NCBI GenBank assembly: GCA_031002005.1
Contig: JARYHS010008074.1
Location: forward strand, 346,418,932-346,482,931
Reading direction: 5' to 3'
Length of the DNA: 64,000 bases
Origin: Vandiemenella viatica
Taxonomy: Eukaryota; Arthropoda; Insecta; Orthoptera; Morabidae
The position numbers and the translations under genes were made by a program. Positions 26,594 to 39,343 of this stretch are shown here, in pieces. The notes below the pieces were generated by a model. It ran no database searches. It saw only the letters and a list, made by a program, of their open reading frames with translations, and had not been told where the DNA came from. Position 1 is the stretch's first letter. Every line of letters begins with the position of its first letter.

Positions 26594-29500
26594 TGCATGT
26601 AGTATCAATGAGTGTGTTACCCATGTTTAGAATGAGGAAGGCGCGTGATCTATCTGAGTTTGACTGAGGGCAGATTGTGATGGTCCGGAGGCTCGGCAAG
26701 AGCATTTCGGAAACTGCAGGACTTTTCGGGTGTTCAAGGAGTGTTGTGGTGAGTGTCTTCAACAAGTGGCGAAACCAAGGTGAAATCATGTCCAAACATT
26801 GAGGGGGTGGGCAGATGTCAGATTTCGTAGGCTGGGCAGACTGCTAAAACAGAACAGGTGGCGAACTGTGGTGTTATTAACATCAGACTTTAATGCTGGG
26901 TAGAGTACAAGTGTATCTTAACGCACAGTGCACCGGTAACCCATGCACGTACCAATGTTAACACCATGACATTGGCAACTATACCTGAAATGGGCACGTC
27001 ACCATTGTCACTGAACATTGGCGCAGTGGCAGAGCATTGCATGATCTGATGGATCCTGATATATTCATCAGGCCAATGAAAGTATCCGAATCTGCCATTT
27101 TGCAGGGGAACAGCTTCTAGACACCTGTACTGCAGGACAGAGACAATCTGGTGACAGCTCAATTATGCTCTGGGGAACATTCATGGGGGCATCCATGGGT
27201 CCATTAGAGTTCATGCAAGGCACCATGATGGTTAATAAGTATTGTAAACTGGTTGCAGACCACATACACACCTTCATGATGACCATGTTTCCCAACAGCA
27301 GTAGCATTTTTCAACAAGATAATGCGCCATGTCACAAGGCCAGGAGTGTGATGCAGTGGATCAAGGAACACTGTGGCAAGCTGCAACTGATGTACTGGCC
27401 CCCCAACTTGCCAGATCTAAACACGATCAAACACATCTAGGATGTGATTGAATTTGGCATCAGAATTCATCACTCCCCTCCCCAGAATCTACTGGAATTA
27501 GGTGACTTGTGTGTGCAGGTGTGGTGCAAACTATCTCCAGCGACCTACCAAGGCCTCATTGCTTCCATGCTAAAATGCATCACCGCTGTTATCTGTGCCA
27601 AAAGAGGACATGCCGGCTATTAGGTAGGTGGTCATAATGCTCTGGCAGCCGTCGAAGTATGGTGTTCCTACAACACAATTCAGCGATACACCCGTGAAAA
27701 TTTCATTATAACTTTTTTTACCTTTAGTCGAAATAATAAGAAGAAGAGGGATTAATCGAAAGTCTGAGTGGCACATGTAAGCAGGTGACTTTCGTCAAAG
27801 AAATGCATTGAGGGAGCGGCCAAAACAACAATAAGTCAAAGGATATACAATTTCCTTTTGATAGCTGTTAAATAAATAGGTACGCGATCGTTAAAATTAC
27901 GATAACATTAGTTTCATATCAAGGAATAATCAAATTTTCAGCCGCAAATTAGGAAATTGTCACAATTATTTTATGTGCAAATACAGAAAATGGGAATAAT
28001 GAAACCATGAATAAAAAGCTGTAACCGTGTAGGTCAGATAACGTGTGCGACACTTAAAAAATAATTATATAGTTAGAAAATCGTACTAAATATGCACCAT
28101 TACTCAAATTACAGAAATGTGTACTCGAAACAAACGTAAGTTTTGATGAATACGTAAAAGTGTATTTATTTACTTACGAATGATGAAGGTTGACTAAAAC
28201 AAACGCTTGTTCACATGAGTCAAACGCCAACTGCTCTGGTACAGGTAAACAGTGCAATACATCTGATAGAGACCGAGTTAGGCAGCGAGTCACGCAGATC
28301 GACACGCGTTTCCGCCGGATTTTGCGGATTGCGGATCCGCTTAATTTTGTGCGGGATCCGCCAGACTGTCTAATGATGCTTTGCTGGATTGCAATCCCTA
28401 CTTCCTATATACCATATCTACTTTACCGACTACTATTTCCTTTTCTACTTCTACACATTTTTTTTTTTTTTTTTTCCAGCCAATTTTGATGTCTGCACTG
28501 CTGTCTTCCTACTTCATCCTTAGCATTTTTGTGCCTTCTCCTCTGATGCATCAACTCAATAATTTCTTCTCTGATCCAAGGTTTTCAGGCAGCTCATTGC
28601 TTAAAACCTAATGTTTCTTTATCAGCTTTGATTATTTCTCTACTCAATGCATTCCATTTGTCCTCTGTTGAACATGTTTCAGAGTTATTTCTTAAACCTA
28701 CGTCTACCATCTCTGCAAATTTTGTCTCTCATGTTACATTGTTTCAATCTGTTCCCTTCAGGTCTGTTATGCATGTATTTATTCTTTATTCTCTTGAATT
28801 TCAGTCTGGACTTTATAACTTTTAGAGTACGGTCAGAGTCTGTCAGCTCCTGGGTATGCTTTACAGTCTATAACTGAATCTCTTTTTGACCATGATATAA
28901 TCTAGCTGATATACACATGTATCCCATGGACATTTCCAGGTGTATATCCTATGTGCCTGATTTTTAAATAGTGTGCTCACCATGATGAGATTACATTTTT
29001 CACAAAATTGTAACAACCTGCTTCCTTGCTCATTTATTTCTCCTAGACCAAAATTTCCCACAGTATTTCCCTCTTTACCTTCTCCCACTACTGCATTCCA
29101 ATCGCCCATGATTATTAGATTTTCACCCCCCTTGACATGTTATATTAACTCTTCAATTTCATCACATATTATCTTTATTGCTTCATCATCTTCCTGTGAC
29201 ATTAGCAAATACACTTGTACTAATTTGGTTGGAGCAGGCTTAGTTTGTACTGTCACCAAAATAATCTTGCCACTAAACTCTTCATAATAATTCACCCATT
29301 CCCTGCTAATTTCTTCATTATAAATCCTACACCAGTAACTCCACTAACAGCTTGTGTACTAATTATTCTGTGTTACCCAGACCAGAAAGCCTGTGCATCC
29401 TTCCACTTAATCTCTCTAATCTCAATGATATCTAACCTAAGAGTTTATATCTCCAGTTTTAAGTTTTCTATTATACTTGCCCTGTATAGGGACCAAAAGC

Positions 29501-32500
29501 AATATGAATTATGTGTGTGGTTAGCAGTAGAACTTCATGCAGAGAGCTAGCTGTTCAAGAAGGATTTTAACATTGGTGGCCAAGTATATATACACATTAA
29601 TCTTTTGTAATCACAAATTATAGTCTACTTGAAACAAATAGTCAAATACTCAGTTATGGCACATGAAGTAAAAATGATCTTTGCAAGGATTACAAGTCAT
29701 TGTCATTTGTTTAAAAAAGGGAACAGATAATTATGGATACATATCTTCAATAAGCTCACAACCAACACATCTTAAATGTCTAGCAGGTGATAAGATTAAA
29801 TTTAGGAAAAAATTGAAAGAATTTTTAGTTGGAAACTCCTCCCATTCCATCGAAGAATTTATCTTTAAGGTATCTACAAAATAATTGCTAGTAGTTTATG
29901 TAAATGTTGTTGAACATATTGTGCTGTGACAGAACATCTTTTGGTGTATTTATCTATTCTGTTGTGCAATAGTTTATCTGTAAATTGGCAACTTTCCACA
30001 TCCAACAAAACCAGTCTCTTATATTGGAATCAATTGAAAATAAATGTATGTATTGTATTGTACCTGATTCCATCATCAGTTATTCTCCAACAGCCACATA
30101 CATTTAGGTGCTGCAGTCTATGGCAATGTGTTGCAATTGCAAACAATGTTTTATTTGTGACTGAGTAAATATTAGAAATGTTCAATATTCTCAACCTGAA
30201 AAATGAAGAACATTTTAACATAACTCCTTAGTTACTGGTAAATTAGTGAAGACATACAGATAAAACACCATTTAAATGGGACAATTTCAAAGAGATAAAA
30301 ATTAATGATCGTGATGTAAAAGTTACAGAACTGATGTGGATTCAGATTAATATAACATTTGATAGCAAATATAGCAATCAAAATCACATGCATTAAAATA
30401 TTTGTAAATATTATACCATAATGTATCCATTAAGAACTAAGTAGCATTGTTACTTATTTGTTATGACTAGGATCTGGACTTTTAAAAAAAGCATATGCAC
30501 ATATTTTGAGATTAAGTGTATATTATAAGGTTAGGAGAATATTTCGGCATTTATTTCATCTCATGACAGAATAGCCAATATTTTTGAAGAAACTGAAAAA
30601 TTTAGTGTTTCTGTATCCCTGGACACCACAATAAGTCTGTCACATTCTTGGAATAAGCAGAGTTATTCTTATGCTCCCACTCACAGGTAGAGAACTTTCT
30701 ACCTGGCCCAAACTCGCACAGTGACAGGTTTATGAGGGGTTTTCTCCTGCAACAACTACCTGAAAGTCCAGCAGTTCCACTTATAAGAATTTTCTCAAAC
30801 ATTCCCCTAATTGCGGCACGAGCCAATTTGTCTAAGAATAGATTCATGGCTACCAGACCTTGGGGTTCTCTACTTTTAAAGGCAAGCATACATTCCTTTC
30901 CCAAAGCAGTAGCCTCTCAAAGTTTGTATCAACAGGAGTGTTCATCTGCTATGCATAGTTTTCATTTATAACTAAGCAAATGGATTTCAGGCAATAGTGA
31001 CTATTCTAGTGACGGTGATGTTGTGTACTGCCAAATACATGAAAATAATGTAAAATGCGAGAAAAAATTTCAACTTGAACAATGTTCTAAAACAGCTGTA
31101 CATCTCAGGTCAAAAGAAAAGAATAGGAACACACAACGACTACTTTTAACTCAGATGAAATTGCTGTCTGAAATCAGTACATTTTCTGCTCACCTCTGTA
31201 AAGCATTTGTATGGAGCAACATCCCACTGCATAAATTGAAAAATCCATATCTACGGGCATTTCTTGAAAAGTATTGTGTTAATCAAAGGATGCCAGATGA
31301 ATTCACCATTTCTCTACACTTTTCTGTCCTGGATTCATTTTGGTCTGACAGAGGAGGGAACTGTGTCTGGATATTGGTAGATGAAACAACCAATTCGTGT
31401 GGTCAATATGTAGTGAAATTCATAGTAGGAAAATCATTTCAAGAAGCACCCAGAAAATCTCATTTACTTTCATGCAAATGTTAGATAAAACCAACCACAC
31501 TACAGTTGCAAGATTTGCAAATGATTCACTGCAACTTCTGTGGCCTACTGAATCAGAGTGATTGTTACAAGGTGCGTCTCTTAATCACAGGCATCATATG
31601 CGTTAAAAGCTGGTCATTTGCTTCGAGTATTTTTCTCCAATCTTATCCATGTTACATGTTTAGTTCTTGGATTATATCACATTGCAGAAGAGAAATGTTC
31701 TCTGTTTCCTTCTGTTAACAAAGTAATTTCAAGTGTTAAAAAGTGTTCCTAAAAGCACCTGCTCCAGAACAGTTTTATAAGGTTCCTCTTCCACTGGAAC
31801 CTTTTCTCACTAGATGGGAAACTTGGGTGTCTGCAGTGCTGTTCTACCAGGAGAACTTCAATCAGGTGAAAGATCGATGATCGTACAGCATGTGTCCGTG
31901 AAGCGAAGTGCGAATTTGATCCTGGTACTGTATATCGAAATAGCAATTTCATCCATGTATTCTATTCATCACTTCTGAAGGCTATTAAGGGTCCAGAAGC
32001 TCACAGTACACCCCTCAGCACTCTATTCAGTTGTTTCATAACATAATTTCTTCTTTAAATGGTGTCCCTGGTGAAATTAGAGAAAAAGTAGGGTGTTGGA
32101 CTCAAACCAAGGATTGAAAAAGATTCAACCAATTAAAAAGTATTTAAGTGCAATCACATAATCTTTGCCAGCAGTAAGTGCCATTGTACAAGTATTACCC
32201 AATCATGTCTGCTGACATAGAGTGATCATTTTCGGTTTATAAACTAATTCTGTTCGACAATAGGAAATCTTTGACCTATGAAAACATTAAAAAATGCTTG
32301 GTATAGTGATTTTGTGAGGAACATATATCAATGAGTTGAAATAAAATAAACATTTGATAAGAGGATATTCTTTGTTAGTGCATATTTTAGGTCTTTTCTT
32401 GTGTAAAACAATTGAGCACAAAATTACAGGCCATACCCTTTTTCAAGGAAACAGAAACATGTAACTGAGCTCATGCAAGCACCTAAGTTAGGTCTTTGTG

Positions 32501-35500
32501 TGATCTCAGTCACATGCTTCTATTTTCTCAACAATAGGCATTGTCTGAAATAGTGTGCTTTTTGTTTTTATGAGTTACATTTTTTGTTGGTGCTAAATTC
32601 CTCCTTTCAACTTTGATGAATGATAGGTATCATTTATTTTTCCTTTCCATATAAATATTGCATCATAGAATTACTTCCTTCTCCACTGCTGCCAACACAG
32701 TTCTTAGGCAATAATGTGAGGTTAATAGTAATAAGGGAATGATATTTTACTGTTACATGTAAATCAATGATCTTCATTTAGATCAGAATTACAAAATTGG
32801 AGAGTTACCACTAGAATAAAATTAAAAGGTGAAAATATTCAGCCACATTAGAAAGGGAAAAAAATGTCAAATAACTGTAAAATTTTCAACAAAAATAACA
32901 GTCCATATTTGCCCTTCGATCCTTCTGTAATTTATGGTTATGTCTAGGAGCGCCTACTTTACTACTTTTGCTATAAATGTAAATCTTCCACAAAGTTGAA
33001 AAAATAAAAAAGCTTATAAATATAACTGCTTTTAAAACATTTTAATTAATTTAAAATAAATTTGCAATACCCAAATATTTTAGCCTTTGAACCATTATCC
33101 ATGATCCATGATTGTAGAGCATTTGGGGTGTCTAATATTTTTATATGATTTCTCAATAAAAATTTCACAATTAGCAAGTAAATATGCTGAGTCTCCATGG
33201 GTACCAATTTTGCAGCACAAGTAGGTATCCTTGTGGCAAACAAGTTGGGAGACTATTTCACCTGCATTTTACAGGAAAGTATTATATGGTTTACTAGCTG
33301 GTACCCACGACTTCGTTCATGATTGTAAAGAATTTATATTGACAGCTATAGACATCTAACCACCATAGAGCACGATGGGAGACTCGATACTATTACCACA
33401 CACAAATACCAGTCTTCTGTGCTATGTAGTTCCGGCAGCAAAGTAAAATTTACGGATACACACAAGTCTTTGGATGAAATACGAAAATATTCATGATCGA
33501 CCAATTTCAAACACCATATCTCACACACTCCCACAGTTACTGAATTTTGGCCAACGTTGTGATCGATGGGAGACTCTGTGTTACTACCACACACAAACGC
33601 CAGTGATCTGCGATTGATAGTTTTCACTTAAAAGTGATACGCCGTGACACATGCGTCTTTGCCAGAAATATGAAATTGCCGCAGGTCGACCATTTTCATC
33701 CCCCATATCTTCCACACCCCCATAGCTACACACATCTAACAACCATAGTGCACGACAACAGACACGATTCTACTACCACACATAAACATCAATGCTCTAT
33801 GCTATGTAGTTGTGGCAGAAAAGTGAAATCTGCGGAGACACGTGCCTTTAGACGAAATATGAAAATATCCTTGGTCGGCCACTTACAACCACCATATCTC
33901 CCACACAACCACAGTTTCTGAAATTCGGCCACTGTTGTGATCGAAAGGTGACTCTCTGTTACTACCACACACAAACGCCAGAGATCTGTGATCGATAGTT
34001 TTCGCTGAAAAGTGATACACCATGACACTTTTGTCTTTGGCAGAAATATGAAATTGCCACAGGACGACCACTTTCAACCCCCATATGTCCCACACCTCCA
34101 TAGCTACCGAAATCTAACAACCATAGTGCACTACATGAGATACGATTCTACTACCAAACACAAACACCAATGCTCTATGCTATGTAGTTGTGGCAGAATA
34201 GTGACATATGCGGAGACAGTCGAAATACGAAAATATCCTTGGTCGGCCACTTACAACCACCATATCTACCACAGTACCACAGTTTCTGAAATTCGGCTGC
34301 TGTTGTGATCGAAAGGTGACTCTGTGCTACTACTACACACAAATGCCAGTTATCTGTGATCTATAGTTTTCGCTGAAAAGTGATACACCATGACACTTTT
34401 GTCTTTGGCAGAAGTATGAAATTGCCACAGGTCGACCACTTTCAACCCCCATATCTCTCACATCCCCATAGCTACCGACATCTAACAACCATAGTGCATG
34501 ACAGGAAAGACGATTCTACTACCACACACAAACACCAAAGGTCTATGTTATGTAGTTGTGGCAGGAAAAAGAAGTATACGGAGATACGAATTTTTTGTCA
34601 AAATATGAAAACGCCCTGCACTGACCAACTTTAGTCATTATATCTCCCACATCCCCACAGCTATCGGCATTCGGCCAACGTTGTGCACGACAGGAAACTC
34701 CATGCTACTTCCACCCACAAACATCAGTGATCTGTGCTAGGTAGTGGTGGCTGAAAAGTGAAATACAGGAAAATACACGTCTATTTTTATTTATATATAA
34801 GATTATCTCCTTCGCTAAACTTTAATAGATCCACACACAGTTAACTGAACTAAATACATTGTGTAAAACTGTTTACGACAAATTCCATGATTAAATTTTA
34901 GTCATGCTTTCCTTAGAATAAACAAGATTTGATGCCACTGTTTGCCTGTTAATGTTGGGTGCTGAAGACTGTAGTACAACCCTTGGCTTCTATGTAATTT
35001 TCTTATATCTTTTTCCATTCATTACTTGCAGCAGACAGATTCTTAAAAATTAGAGGATGATATACTTGTGGTTGTACTACTGATTTGGCTAGTGTATCAT
35101 AATTTATTTCCTGTTAGGCAACTGTATGCTTTAATCCAAATCAGTTGCACCTGTTTTTGTAGCATCAATTTGGCACCATACCTATTTGGATAGCTCATCA
35201 ATAGCAAGGTCATGAGAAACAGATGTAACATTTTTTCCAGTGGCATTTAGTTGTACGGGCCCCTCTTAGCAACTACAATGAGGAACTAGCGCTACAAATT
35301 AAAGCTGGTAAATTGAATAAGGTTCTCCCTTTTCCAAAAGTTGCAATTGATTCAAAACCTTTTAAATGACTCCCAAATTTATTGCAGGGGAAGTAATGAT
35401 TGCAGAGAAAATCTGGTAAAAGAAAGATTGTTGATAAAGCTTCAATGGATATATAGCTGTGTTGGCTTCATAGAAAGAAACAGCTGACCATTGTGCCACA

Positions 35501-38500
35501 GCCAACCAGTCGACTCTTCCCGACTTCAGCTAAAATGCGAGTTAATGCATCAGTAAACAGATAAGTTAGTCAGTGGCCATCTAAAAAAATCTGCCCACAA
35601 AAGAAGGGAAGGCACTGGCAGTGATGCTATCGACCCAAATCCCCCAAGGAAAATTTTTGTAGCATTGTTCTGGATGAAGATTATGCCTCACTACCTTGCC
35701 TTCACCCTCCACCTTTTTCATATTGCCCCATCACCAAAAATCAAGCTTTTTGGCTACAAGACGATAGACGCAGACCACCTCAAGATTCCCACTGTCCTCA
35801 ATCAGGACCTGCAGCATAAAAATGCTTGATTTTTTGAAGATCATCTCTACTAGGCAAAGCATTGCTTAGTGGTCCAACTGTGTAAGATTTGTAGCCTAGT
35901 ATATTTACTAGTATGGAGATTATGAAGGGACTCCAACACACTTCTGGAATCAACATTTTGAGGAGTGTCTTTCACTTACTGTAATGTTTTTAAAATGGTT
36001 ACGATTTATGATGTATACACTGTTGTTTCCAGGGCAGCTTGACTGTACTAAGGTAGCTTGAATGTACCAATCCACCCTGTATAACAACAAACTCACACCT
36101 TACTCCTACTTCTTTCTTTGAACCATCAGTGCACACATGACACACATCCTCATCCAAACCAAGCTGGCTGATTAGCAGGGCTCAATTCCTTTTGAGTTTT
36201 CCATTAACTCAGCTCATAATTGTAAGTACATAGCTTACTTCAAAGTACAGTAGCAGTGTAACTTGTGTTTTAATATGCTTTTAGTCCGTTATACATTGAA
36301 GTTACTGACAACGTCCTTTTAGTATTGATATCACCTTCATTAGAGAACTGTTAATTAATGGGAATTATTTTAGTAAAAATTTTCTGTCGAAGAATCTCCA
36401 GTCGTTATTCATATAGTAATAATGATGTTTTTTTTCCTGACAGTTTATTTCCAAATTTTATTGAAAAAGAGTGGCTCTGTCTGGCAATTACTTAGAGAGA
36501 ACTTATTGTGATGGCCTGTGACTAGCTTATTCTGCTTATTAGTGTTAAAAACTTTATGCTCAATTTTAATGTAATTACTTAACATTTCCAAATCAGTTTT
36601 AAAATAGATACATTTTCCATTTCTGCTATATTTACACAGTAACTTCCAGCGCCAAATCCATTTCATAAAACATATAAACCACCGTCAAAAATAAAAAAAA
36701 TAAAAAAAATTCAGCGTCAAAACGAAAAATGTTAAGGAAGTTAAACTCAACACTTATCCAAGGAAGGATGCAACAACACAAAAAACATGACGAACACATT
36801 TGGTGCATACACACCTATTTACTTGTGACTTGTTTCATCTCCTTGATATATGAAAAGGGGGTCTCCAAATAATATTAATTGTATCATCTCAGCCTTTCTG
36901 CTTTCAATTTTGGTAATTTTAATTTACTAGCCTGCCGAACCCTTCTTTTGTTTATAAAATAAATAAGCTGTTAAGAGCAGAAATAGAAAATAAGACAGAC
37001 TGAATAGTGGAAATTGAGGTAAATACTTATGAAGTAGTTTTGGAAAGTTTTTTTGCTGTTAGTTGTTACTGTTTAGGCTTTGAAATGCACATTGTAGTTC
37101 AGACTGACGGCTTCACCATTAGTGCCCTTACAGTAAGTAAATGTTATGTACAATTACAACATAGCAAAAAGTAAATGATACAACTATAGTTTTACTGATT
37201 GTATAGTGTTCAGCTGCATTCTAATCAGCATGTTGATATTGATGAGAAACCTGAATATGATAAGCATAAGCTGCAACTGAGTGCATCATTGTGTTTACAA
37301 CAAAAATAGAAACACAATCTGCATTCTTCCTCAATTGATAAGGTTTTAATTTCATCTGCCACAAATCATGTAGATGATAAGCTCTTTTACCTAAAGCTAG
37401 TACTCGGAGCATTTGCTCAGGGCCGGTGTTAGGTAGGGGGGGGGGTAAGAGGGTCAAATGTACCCAGGCCCCAATAAATCACATCGGAATCATAGCCTAA
37501 TAATTTTTAATCATTACATTGTTACCTGACTATTTGTTACTTACATATAAAACTTGCTCACAAACTTTGATAGGCTGCAATCTCCTAAATCCCAACAGGA
37601 TGTCAGGTCCACTTCTTCCAGATTTTTCTGATGAAATGATATGGCATCAAGACAGCCAACCGTTATCCAATGACAATTCCGAACTTTAAGACATTTTAGA
37701 CCCTATAAATGGATAAAGTTCAAATAGTTACATTTAAATCAGATCTTAATATGTATAAATATGAAACTGTTTTAATAAAATTAATTAATCTACATAAAAA
37801 TTATTGGAGTCAGATAACAATTTCATATTTTTACAAGTTTCAAAACTAATTAACTCTCATCAAATACAAACCAATCCGCCTGAAAAGAAATAGCTGGTTT
37901 GCTTCAGAACAAAATATTATATATATATCCTTTACTACCAAGGTGGTAGTAACTCATTTAGATGTCTTTTGAAGACTCATAGCATTGCCATTGCTGAACA
38001 GACAAATCCAGTACAACTCCTCTAAAATTATATTCGCAGGAAAGTAACTGAAATTGTGAATGCCCACATCCATGAGAGAAATTACTGCAGTGGATCTTGA
38101 AACATAAAGTAGACAAAATTAATAGATTAATTAATTAATTAATTGCAATGGAGCATACACTCCGGTAGCAATCTCCCTACCACCCATCTTCTCCCTTTCC
38201 TGCACCCACCTACGTGAAATGATACATCCCCCTTTCCTGCACCCACCTATGTGAAATGATACAATAATGCACCAATATATAATCATTATAACATTTATCT
38301 CATAATTTGCTAATAGGATCATTACACTGAAACAAATTTCTGTTGTGAGTAGGTAGTTACAATTTTTATAGTTAGGGAAAACAAGTATGAGAAATTGAGA
38401 GACAAGGAATGAATTTATGGATAATAGTAAACCAAATTCAAATGGATAGTGGATGTGCCAGTTCTATGATTTATATAATTAAAACTAGGTGAAAGCCTGT

Positions 38501-39304
38501 GTCCATTTCTGCCTATGGTTGCAGGCATAGAATAATTCCTGCTGAGATCAAAGGTCATGACAGGTTGACCTGATCTGGCTAAAATACCAGCTTAATTTTA
38601 ACATTAAATTTGGTGTGATAAAAATATCATCTACTTTTTTCCCCCTTTTAATAGCCTTAACTTTAAGACCTTTTTCAGATAACCCAGATACCTGAAGATG
38701 GCTGAGCACTACAGCAGTTACTGAGAAATGGCAGCACTGGCAAAAACTTAATAAGGCACAATTTTTTTCCGTGTTTTTTTTTTACCATTCAAAGTCTCGC
38801 GGGTAGTCTCCCGAGAAGACTACATCCATTCTCAACGCAGAGAAAGACTTCGTTCCTATATAAGGCCCTATTTTATTCCCAGGAACAGTACATTAATCAG
38901 AAACCCATCAAAATCCAACCAGTGGTTTATGCATGAAGCCCCTTCATCAAAACAGACACAAATATTAAAAACATTTAATTCCTTATCTGAAGTGCCTTAA
39001 ACACATTTTTTTTAACTTAAAAGTATAGTCTTTCTTCTGGTTTAGTCTTGTCTTTGGGTTTGTTAATACCTATCGAATCAATTAGGATGCAATACATTCT
39101 GAATTAAAATTGCCTTCAATAAAATAGTTCTATTATTTACCAAAATACATTTTTGCCTGTTATGTTCTCAATTTTAAAATTAACTTAAATTAAAGTACTT
39201 TTAGTATTAGTCATTTAAATACAGGATATGGTCAAAATTACAAACAACCCAGTAACAAAAATGTTCTAAAACTGACCACTCTGATGGCATCTCACGTCCC
39301 AGTG

Positions 39305-39343
<39 letters not shown>

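Larger units (their letters stand above)
24150..29550 (-). mobile_element. RTE-like LINE, nearly full length, multiply interrupted
   Basis: Minus strand. The endonuclease at about 29500-28810 includes GDWNAVVGEGKEGNTVGNFG, E-I-N-E-Q-G-S-R-L-L-Q-F-C and Q-L-D-Y-I, the RTE/BovB pattern. The linker lies at 28810-28494. After an insert at 26441-28490, the RT at about 26440-25380 shows R-W-K-K-Y-I-E-K-L-Y, D-E-D-Q-F-G-F-R-K, a degenerate L-P-P-L-I-F-S-L-Y-V-E and F-A-N-D-I-V-L-L-A-E, where the catalytic A-D-D has become A-N-D. The 3' end near 24150-24200 (CATCAAACCAGTTAAGAGGC complement region) is followed by an A-rich tail. Many stops and shifts make it dead. Confidence 0.7.

Noticed and set aside
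26532..26795. Cysteine-valine rich minus frame
   Set aside because: Translation of the CA microsatellite and antisense of Tc1.
33634..34634. Repeated open frames with histidine- and proline-rich translations
   Set aside because: They follow the satellite period; conservation of the frame is a by-product of unit length, and stops differ between units.
33292..34803. CRISPR-like array
   Set aside because: Units are about 185 bp, alternate in type and lack short repeats separated by unique spacers; the genome is also eukaryotic.
37545..37560. Alternative exon 3 donors GTGAGC and GTTTGT
   Set aside because: They would leave an LRR too short or break the phase with exon 4; GTAAGT gives exact family spacing.
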